DNA of 64,000 nt from Amyelois transitella. Lineage: Eukaryota > Arthropoda > Insecta > Lepidoptera > Pyralidae. Shown here piece by piece: positions 22,496 to 32,500 of this stretch. The stretch covers positions 1,563,001-1,627,000 of the forward strand of contig NC_083532.1 in NCBI RefSeq assembly GCF_032362555.1. Reading direction: 5' to 3'. The translations under genes were made by a program, and so were the position numbers. The first letter of the stretch is position 1. Each line of letters starts with the position of its first letter. The notes under the pieces are model-generated. The model was not told where the DNA came from. It searched no databases and saw only the letters and a list, made by a program, of their open reading frames with translations.

Positions 22496-22604
22496 AAGTT
22501 ACGGAAATCACCCGGCAGTTGAAAATATTTTGATGAAATGTTTTCTACCCCGCTAAGGTAATATACGTTATGTATATGATGTATGTATGTATTTATTTGC
22601 GTAG

Positions 22605-22960
22605 GTAATGATCGTAAATGCGTGATGCGCAGAAAGGCACAGGTTCAAATCCCACTACGGCGATGTAGCAATGACTATTTTCGAAGTTATGTACATTAGT
22701 TTGAATACTAACTTATGCTTGTACTGTCAGGGAAAATATCGTGAGGAAACCTGCACATTCAAGGCACTGGATGAACCATGATCGATCCAATACGGGTTAA
22801 GTTCTTCGCAAAGGTAGCGGAGGTCAGACGGGAGTCGCTTCGTGTAAAAATCTGACTCACCCAATCCAGGATGGTCAAAGGCGTTCCCCGGGCTCCTCTC
22901 CAGAGTGATGAGGATAAAACTGGGATTAAAGCCAGGAGGTAGAAGAAGCAAAGAATGCAA
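22605..22960 (+). repeat. S4 tRNA-like SINE, near full length
   Basis: B-box-like AGGTTCAAATCCCACTACGG, then 'gtcagggaaaatatcgtg', GAGGAAACCTGCACATTC, ATGATCGATCCAATACGGG, GGAGGTCAGACGGGAGTCGC and CGGGCTCCTCTCCAGAGTG. Confidence 0.8.
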
Positions 22961-22991
22961 TCATGATTCAGGTATACAGGGATATATATAG

Positions 22992-23082
22992 GAAGTATGC
23001 AGGGATCGTGGCAAGTGGAAAGAGGTAGTCTCTGCCTACCCCTCCGGGAAAGAGGCGTGATTTTATGTATGTATGTATGTAT
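22992..23082 (+). repeat. LINE-T 3' end fragment
   Basis: About 75 bp of terminal LINE-T (reads [21 protein letters not shown] over two pieces) followed by (TATG)n. Confidence 0.8.
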
Positions 23083-23705
23083 TCAGGTATACACTTTGAT
23101 AAGAGATAGAGATTTTGAAGAGATGATAAATTTTTATCTCCCTTGTAAACGAAGACGTTTTATCCAATAGCTTACGTTCAGAGCAAATAAATAAGGACCA
23201 TCGCCCACCACCTACGTCAGAAGTGGGCGATATTTAAGCTATAAATTATTAAAATACGTAGCATTTTGAGTGTCATTTGACTGAGTGTAGGAGGTTGACG
23301 GGTATATTTAGATTTTTATTAGTTAAGTGTGACGATTTGGTGCAATTTTGTGAGGTCATGTAATAATTGACTATGACATTGAGGGAATGAATTTATTACC
23401 ATTAATTTTACGCTTTGCTTGCTTTTATTCAGCTGCTAAGTGTGTGAATTTTTTAAAATAAAATTTACAATTTTGTTATCGACTTCCTTAATACGCCAAT
23501 AACGTAATGATCTAAAAGTTTTGGGTAAATTTGAAATTTAGTACATTTAAATTTAATAATAGAAATATATGATGATTTGTAAAAATGTTTTTTAATTTCA
23601 TTTAGCGACAAACATACCTTTTTAAAATAATACAAAGTTTTATTCAGAATCATTGCATATTTTCTATTACGGATTTTTTTTATTAATCTCTTATTACCAT
23701 CGGAT
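23083..23705. other. AT-rich stretch, nothing recognised
   Basis: Only a short inverted motif around 23200-23230 ('cgcccaccacctacgtcag' and 'aagtgggcg') was seen. Confidence 0.35.
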
Positions 23706-24530
23706 TACTTAGCTTCACATAGTTGTTCTTTCCAGTATGCACAAGCCTTACGCTACGATGGAGTAATCCTACATATATAACAAATGCGAATTTTTTTTTC
23801 AATATCCATTACTCAAAAGTACTGGACCTATTTTGATAAACTAGGTACCAGATAGAAAATTAAAAAAAGTCTTTTTATCCCGAAATGCATACGGGAGCAA
23901 GGACTCGTGATATAGTATCCCTTAGCGTCACATAGCTTTTCAATTCAGTATGCACAACCTTAACGCAACAAATTGAATAAGTTTCCTCACGGAGAAATGA
24001 CATAGTATCACTTAGCGTCACATAGCTTTTTAATTCAGTCTGCACAATCTTAACGCTAAAAATTAATTACGCTTTCCACACGGAGTAATGCCCTAGTATA
24101 CCTTTGCTTCACATAGCTTTTCAATTCAGTCTGCACAATCTTAACGCTAAAAATTAATTACGCTTTCCACACGGAGTAATGCCTTAGTATCGCTTAGCTT
24201 CACATAGCTTTTCAATTAAGTATGCACAATCTTTACGCTTAAAATTAATTACGCTTTCCACACGGAGTAATGCCTTAGTATCGCTTAGCTTCACATAGCT
24301 TTTCAAAGCAGTATGCACAATCTTTACGCTAAAAATTAATTACGCTTTCCACACGGAGTAATGCCCTAGTATCGCTTAGCTTCACACACGTTTTTTAATT
24401 CAGTATGCACAAACTTAACCCTACAAATTGAATCAGTTTACGCACGGAGAAATACCATAGTATCGCTTAGCTTCACATAGCTTTTCAATCCAGTGTGCAC
24501 AACCTTTACGCTACAAATTGAATACGTTCC
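23706..24530. repeat. Minisatellite with 91-bp unit
   Basis: The word CATAGCTTTTCAATTCAG starts near 23931, 24021, 24112, 24203 and 24294, with diverged copies near 24385 and 24476, so the unit is 90-91 bp and about seven copies lie in a row. Each unit also holds ATGCACAATCTTAACGCTA-like and CACACGGAGTAATGCC-like words. A partial unit lies at 23706-23780, separated from the array by about 140 bp. Confidence 0.88.
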
Positions 24531-24680
24531 CCCTTCGAGCTTCAGTCAGGGACTTACTGTGACGCGAGTGAAAGCTCACGAAGCTAGCAACCTTAGTGGT
24601 GAAAAGTTCCTTCTGGTTTTGGTAATAAGATATATTTTAAATAGATGTTTTTTTGTGAATTGTGACGTATTTATCATAAC

Positions 24681-24865
24681 ACTAGCTGTGCCCGCGACTT
24701 CGTCAGCTTGTAATAATTATTTTGGGCATCATTGAAGCCCTGAAGGGTGAATAATTTTTCTCGGCTTTTTTTCACATTTTTCATATCTTCGCTCCTTATA
24801 GTTGCAGCGTTATGTAGTCTAAAGCCTTCCTTGATAAATGGTCTATTAATAGTGATTAATTTTAT
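24681..24865 (+). repeat. S2a SINE, 3' part missing
   Basis: CACTAGCTGTGCCCGCGACT to 'gtctattaatagtgatt', with a changed 'cgtcagcttgtaat' after the head. Confidence 0.72.
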
Positions 24866-25024
24866 AAATATACATCATCGACACTAATGTTACATATGAC
24901 AAAGTGGTTTTGTGTAGATATTTATTTGTCCGTCTTGCACGTGAAAACCACTAAACCGATCTTTGATGAAATTTTGCTTACATTTAGTGTGGGAGACAAC
25001 GGTTCTTATCACGTACATTACATA

Positions 25025-25100
25025 AAACTACACCTCTTCCCCGGAAGGGTAGGCAGAGACTACCTAGATATTTCTACTTGCCACGATCCGTGCAATTTTC
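25025..25100 (-). repeat. LINE-T 3' end fragment
   Basis: 'cctcttccccggaagggt', then 'aggcagagactacct' and 'acttgccacgatccgtgc'. Confidence 0.7.
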
Positions 25101-25582
25101 TTAAATATTTATAACATTATATCATCCAAAGTGGTGATTCCAACTTTTAGACATTTTTTTTTTTATTTATATTACTTTTATTAAAAAAATCGATCACTAT
25201 TTTTAAAAAGCCACAACTGGTTTGTTCGTGTTGAGAGGATAAATGAGAGCAAGTTAACTAACCAAGTAACCTTATGCATTGTTATTTTTAATGTCTTTTT
25301 ATGTACATACTAAAATTTTGTTATGTACAATAAAGTATTTACAAACAAATATACTCGTATGTACGAGGTGATTTTAAATAGAAAAGTTGGAATACAAAAA
25401 ATCAAATCAGAAACGTCCTGCCGGTAGGTCAAGTCAGGAGTACCCTAAACGCCAAACTTTCAGAGAATCGAAACATACATACATACATACATATAATCAC
25501 GTCCATTAAATTTATATTTCTCATCAGACACGCATTGAAAAAGTCGATTAAGGTAAAATTTCCATGGACATTGCCGTAAATG

Positions 25583-25842
25583 CATACATACATACATATG
25601 GTCACGTCTATATCCCTTGCGGGGTAGACAGAGCCAACAGTCTTGAAAAGACTGAATGGCCACCAATTCAGCTATTCGGCTTAATGATAGAATTGAGATT
25701 CAAAGAGTGACAGGTTGCTAGCCCATCGCCTAGAAAAGAATCCCAAGTTTGTAAGCCTATCCCTTAGTCGCCTTTTACGACATCCATGGGAAAGAGATGG
25801 AGTGGTCCTATTCTTTTTTGTATTGGTGCCGGGAACCACACG
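25583..25842 (-). repeat. S1 SINE, full length with target duplication
   Basis: GCCGTAAATG flanks the copy at 25573-25582 and 25843-25852. Tail CATA repeats, 3' hairpin and head are all present. Confidence 0.88.
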
Positions 25843-26125
25843 GCCGTAAATGAAATGAATTTAACGCTTTAAATAAATTAAAACACCATTAAAAAGTTAT
25901 TTAATAAAATTGGCTAGCGTCATAAATCTGATAGGTGTACTCTAATCTAATAACACACTTCTTTTTTATCGTAAGCTAAAAAGAGTAAGTTAAAAATCAA
26001 TAGAGCTATCATACCATAATCAGCGTAATTAACGAAGTAACAGATAAAACTGCTGATATTAAAAGCTTTTATAAAAAATTGGCTGATAATGTGTGGTCAA
26101 ACAGATTCTTGTGAAATCCATTATC

Positions 26126-26392
26126 AGTACATACATACAATCACGTCTTTATCCCTTACGGGGTGGACAGAGCCAACAGTCTTGTTAATATTATATTAAA
26201 ATGCAACGTTCAGCTGTATGGCTTAATGATATAGTTGAGATTCAAATAGTGACAGGTCGCTAGCCCATCGCCTAAAAAAAGAATCCCAAGTTTATAAACC
26301 TATCCATTAGTCGCCTTTTACGACATCCATGGGAAAAAGATGTAGTGGTCCTATTCTTTTTTTTATTAGTACCGGGAACCATACGGTACTAC
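26126..26392 (-). repeat. S1 SINE
   Basis: Complete from CATACATACAATCACGTC to 'gtaccgggaaccatacgg'. It lies about 130 bp before the ACE-like start codon. The 3' hairpin arm is disrupted ('cttgttaatattatatt'). Confidence 0.82.
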
Positions 26393-26522
26393 CGTTTTAG
26401 TAGGTAGGTACCTGACTAAAATTAGTGAACTATGTTTTCGTGTGGTACCTAGCATTTTAGAATAAAAACTGTTCATTATTTAACTGTAAATTAACTAAAT
26501 ATCGTAATTTTTATAGCTTGAA

Positions 26523-29500
26523 ATGTCATCGAAACCAACAAAATGGCAGCTAGGTATAGTAACGCTCACAATATTGTTCATTACATTCCAAACATACAAC
26601 TGTGACGAAAATGGTGAAATCTTCGATATGATAAACAAAAACACGTTGGAATTCAACCGCATCGCCTCGGATATAGCATGGAAATCTTCGATTGACCCTG
26701 ACGATCAGAATTTACCCAGAATTTCGGGTAATTACCAGAAAAATAGGATAATGTGGCAACAAAGTATGTGCGACAGACTGGCAACACTGAACTGGTATTC
26801 GCTTAATGAAACGTATCACAGAATGGCTTATCTTCTCTGCCGAGGTCCAAGGTTCAGTTTTCAAGAAGCTAGGTAAGTATTCATATAATTATACATATAG
26901 TCCCTTGCGGGGTAGACAGAGCCAAAATTTATGAAAAACTTATAGGCCACGTTCACCTTTTTGGCTTCATGATAGAATTGAGATTCAAATAGTGACAGGT
27001 TGCTAGCCTATCGTCTAAAAGAAGACAGCTTGCTAGGTATATCTATACTAATATTATAAAGCTGAAGAGTTTGTTTGTTTGAACGCGTTAATCTCAATAA
27101 CTACTGGTTCTATTTGAAAAAATATTTTTGCGTTGAATAGACCATTTATCGAGGAAGGCCTAAAGGCTATATAACGTCACGCTGCAACTATAAAGAACAA
27201 AGAAATAATGATACATGTGAGAAAAACGGGGAAAATTATTCATCCTTGAGGGCTTCAATGATGCCTAAAATAACTATTTCACAAGGACGAAGTCGCGGGC
27301 ACAGCTAGTTATTTATATTAGGCGCTAGTCCACAGCTGGTAATGAGGTGTGTGTGTTTTTTTTAATTATCGTATGTTTGTATAAACATTTAATCTTCTGT
27401 TCCATATATTTTTACATACATACATACATACATATTGTCACGTCTATATCCCTTGCGGGGTAGACAGAGCCAACAGTCTTGAAAAGACTGAATGGCCACG
27501 TTCAGCTATTTGGCTTTATGATAGAATTGAGATTCAAATAGTGACAGGTTGCTAGCCCATCGCCTAAAAAAAGAATCCCAATTTTGTAAGCCTATCCCTT
27601 AGTCGCCTTTTACGACATCCATGGGAAAGAGATGGAGTGGTCCTATTCTTTTTTTCGTTGGTGCCGGGAACCACACGGCACATATATTTTTAAAATGACA
27701 AATTAAAGTGTAAGCTTCCTAATTACGTTTATCATTTTAGCAATTTAAGAACCATATACAATGAACTACAGTCTATATACGCAAATAATAAAATTTGTAT
27801 ACAATCAGAGAATATTATATCAAAATCATATTTATCCGAACTCGAACGTGAAATAACCAAATATTTGAACAAAGAAAATCCTCTAGACTTACCAAATGAT
27901 TCAAATAAAATCGTATGTTTGGTTGGCGAGAGTGAAGTAGGAAACATGATGGCTATGTCAAGAAATGAAGAAGTATTGAAATGGCTGTGGGCTTCGTGGA
28001 GGGAGATGGGTTCAAAGTTGAAGAAACCCTACGAAGAATTGGTGAAGATTGAGAATATGGCTGCTCGACGTAATGGTAAGAATTTAAGTTGGTCTCGTAT
28101 AGGAAATATTTGGAAATGTCCTAATAAGGAAGGCTTTTATATATTTACTAGCTGTGCCCGCGACTTCGTCCGCGTAGAATAGTTATTTTGGGCATCATTG
28201 AAGCTCTCATGGATGAATAATTTTCACCCTTTTTTTGACATATTCCATTATTTCTTTGCTCCTTATAGTTGCAGCGTAATGTTATATAGCCTAAAGCCTT
28301 CCTCGATTGGATATTAAACGCAAAAAAAAATTTTACAAAAGCAATCTTTTCAATTCGAACCAGTAGTTCCTGAGATTAGCGCGTTCAAACAAACAAACAG
28401 ACTCTTCAGCTTTATAATATTAGTATAGATAATTCGGTTACTTCTTATGAAGACTGACTGTAGTCTCCCTACCTATTATAGACCTTACTTCTTTACTAAA
28501 AAGGCTGAAAATATACTAAAATGTAATGTCATTTTTCAGGGTACACAGACATAGGAGAAGCTTGGCGTGAAGATCTCGAGGTGCCAAAGCTGAGGTCGTT
28601 ATGTAGACGACTGTACAATAGCATAAAGCCTCTGTACACTTTACTTCATGGTGTTGCAAGGTTCTTCCTAAGAATACATTACGGCAACATTGTGCCGGAG
28701 AGAGGCTACATACCTGCACATTTATTTGGTATGTTCATTTTTTCCGAGACTGTTGGCTCTGTCTACCCCGCAAGGGATATGGACGTGATTATATGATTGT
28801 ACATACATACATATGGTCACGTCTACATCCCTTGCGGGGTAGACAGAGCCAACAGTCTTGAAAAGACTGAATGGCCACGTTCAGCTATTTGGCTTAATGC
28901 TAGAATTGAGATTCAAATAGTGACAGGTCGCTGGCCCATCGCCTAAAAAAGAATCCCAAGTTTGTAAGCCTATCCCTTAGTCGCCTTTTACGACATCCAT
29001 GGGAAAGAGATGGAGTGATCCTATTCTTTTTTGTATTGGTGCCGGGAACCACACGGCACTTATATGATTGTACGTATGTTTTTATTTTTTTATTTTTCTT
29101 ACACCTGGATTTAGTCCCGGTTGAATCCTCACCACTCTGGAGAGGAGCCCGGGGTATACGTTTGACCGTGGATCCTAGATTGGGTGAGTCAGGTTTTTAC
29201 ACGAAGCGACTCCTATCACCCTGGGGAACCGCGGCTCCGACACAACATCGTCTGTCGCGCGGTTCCCCAGGCATAACACCTAGCCTGGCGAAAGATCTTC
29301 CCTTTGGTGGCGGTCGAGCCGAATCATCGCTCCCGCTACAACTTAATTTATTTGACGTCAACCAATGTTGTGAAAATCAAATGATTTGACAATTATAAAG
29401 TAATGTTGAAATGTCCCATAATAATTAATATCAAATTTGAATAACTTTTTAATGACGTTTCAGGAGATTTATGGTCGCAAAATTGGGATTCAATCATTGA

Positions 29501-32500
29501 CATAATGACACCACAATCAATTGACCTGGACGATAGTATGAAGCGACAAAACTGGACCGTATTTCATATGGTACAAATAAAATATTTTTTTATATGTACA
29601 TATATATACACATATTTACTATAGCCATGTCTATTTCCCTTGCGGGGTAGTCAGAGCTGATGATCTTGAAAAGACTGAGATAGACCACGTTAAGCTGTTT
29701 GGCTTATTGATAGAATTGAGATTCAAATAGTAACAGGTTGCTAGCCCATCGCCTAAAAGAAGAATCGCAAGAGTGTCATGAGAGTGATGAAGAGTGCCCA
29801 TATCTTAGGTCGTTATAATAACAATATTCCAAGAACTGTATAATTTCATTGCAATAGAGAGTTTACAAACAAACAAAAATACAATAATTATTCCATAATT
29901 CTTTTTTGACACAGGTGAAACGTGCAGAAGATTTCTACCAGTCGCTTGGCCTGCCTGCCATGACAGAGACTTTTTGGCGCGAATCCGTGTTTACGCAAGA
30001 AAATGGCGTCGCGAGGTGTCATGGCGCTGCGGCGGACATGTTTAAAGATGGCGATTATAGGTATGATTTTTATTTTACTTTAACATAATCCGGTCAATGT
30101 AGACATTCGAAGTTACTATAAAGTCCCAACGAGCTGAATTTCAGTGAAATTCAAAACATATTTAACTATAAACAATGTGTAGAAGTTCCACATCATTCCC
30201 GTGTATGGAAAAAAAATATTCAAGGTCAAAGGGCAATAAATGAGTTTTTCGCAATTTTCAGCAGAACGGTAAGTTTTATCGTAAAAGTACCTCAGGCTAA
30301 AATTGTAGATCATAAAATTATCTATAAAAAATGTATCAATACTTTTTTTCTTATGAGCCACCGTTTCTGAGATATAACGATTCAAAAAGTTATAAAAGTT
30401 GTTATTATAACGGACAGAAAAAATAAGGCGGTCTTTTTATTTATACATCTTTATTATGTAGTGATAGCCACTTAATCGACACTCGTGAGTTTGCAGGCTG
30501 ATCTACTGTGCGGGCACAACAATGCAAGACTTCTACGTCCTTCACCATGAAATGGGTCATATACAATACTATATTGCTTATGAAGACCAGCCTGGACTAT
30601 TTAGGGTATGAGATTTTGTAGTTACTTTTATAGTATTTTTGTAGCAGGAGCGATGATTCGGCTCGACCGCCACCAAAGGGAAGATCTTCCGCCAGGCTGG
30701 TGTGACGCCTGGGGAACCGCGCGACAGACGATGTTGAGTCGGAGGTTGTATTTATGCTCCAATCCGTGATCTTTGTTTGCGCGATTTAGATTCTTTAGAT
30801 TTCATAGTCTTATCTATGGTTTTCAAATGGTTCTTCTTTTTTTACTATTGTGATGTATTTAAAAAATTAAATAAAGAAGTGGTCTACTTCCTTCTGACTT
30901 TAGTCCCGGTTGCTTTTTCACCACTCTGTAGAGGAGCCGGAGTATGCCACCCTGAACAAGATTTTACACGAAGCGACTCCCGTCTGACCTCCGCAACCTT
31001 TGCAGGGGAACCTAACCCGTATTGGATCGATCATGATTACACATACAGTTCCTACGATCAAGTGATACATACATACATATAATCACGTCTATATCCCTTG
31101 CGGGGTAGACAGAGCCAACCCAACAGTCTTGAAAAGAATGATAGCCCACGTTCAGTTGTCTGTTTGGCTATGGCTATAATGATAGAATTGATCTAGTGAT
31201 ATTTAAGTTAAAATTAATTAAATTACCTAATAAACCTAAAACACTTTCAATTTATTTAATTTTAGCAAGCCAACACGGCTTTGCATGAAAGCATTGGAGA
31301 CTCAATAATGTACGGTGTGATGACGCCTCAACATTTACATAGACTTGGTTTAATAAACGATTCTGTTTTATATGATAATGGAAAAGACAGAAAAAATTAT
31401 AATTTCAACGAAGTAGATGATAATATTGAAAGAACTACTGAAGAAACATTTGACAATAAAGAAACAGAAATAAATGAAAATGTCTTTATAGATATTGAAT
31501 CAACTGATGATCTTATAGTTCTAAAACAAGCTTTAAACAAAATACCACAAATACCATTTTCGCTTATCACAGACGAGTACAGGTGGCAATATTTCGAAGG
31601 AAATATAGATAAAGATAACGAGAACAGTGTGTTTTGGAATATGGTACAAGAATTGAGTGGAATTACTTATCCCGTTGAGAGGGGAGAGAAGTATTTTGAT
31701 GTTGGAGCCAAATTCCACGTTCCTGACAATACGCCTTATATAAGGTAAGTTTAATATTTATAAGTGTTTAGGCCCAATGATGCCCAAAGACAAGAATGAT
31801 GCCTTCGCCAAAATATAAAAAAATAAAATGTCACTGTCATTTTATCATTGTAAAAAAAAATAATTTCACTTTTGGCGGCTTCACCGGCGTTACGCGCTCT
31901 ATCTAAAACTTTTGTAACATAAATTTATCTGAATAAAATATTGGCATAAAAAACTCAATTTTCTTGAATTTTAGTGTGTCAAGCGAAGACAATAGGGTTT
32001 CAGAACCATAACAAATAGAGATATAAGACTCCGTCTTTGTCCAGAATTAATTAAAAATAGACCATACCATCCTTAATTTCTATTAGCTAATAGACATTAA
32101 GGATGGTATGGTCTATTTTTAATTGGCCTATATGACTGGGCACAAATAACAAACGAAAAGATGATTTACAACTGATGTCTGTAATCCAAGCTGTGCTCCT
32201 TACAGTAACTTAATTATAAATAATCTGTGATCAAACGGTTAAGGAACCGAAGAGGTTCATGTTGTGCCCATTATTAAAACATTGACTATTGTAATAGTCC
32301 GTTAGAGACGGGATTCGCTTTACATACCTGACTCACCCAATCCAGGATTGAAGTCATAGTGCGCACCTTGGGATCCTCTCCAAAGAGGTGAGGCTATACA
32401 AGATTACTAAGATGGGCTAGCATGCTATTGGAATCTCAATTCTATCTTTGCAGCTATATTCTTTTTGATTCTATCTTTTTTTTTTGCCGTGTGGTTCCCG

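Noticed and set aside
23706-24530. CRISPR array
   Set aside because: Units are contiguous 91-bp repeats without variable spacers, in an insect genome; a minisatellite explains it.
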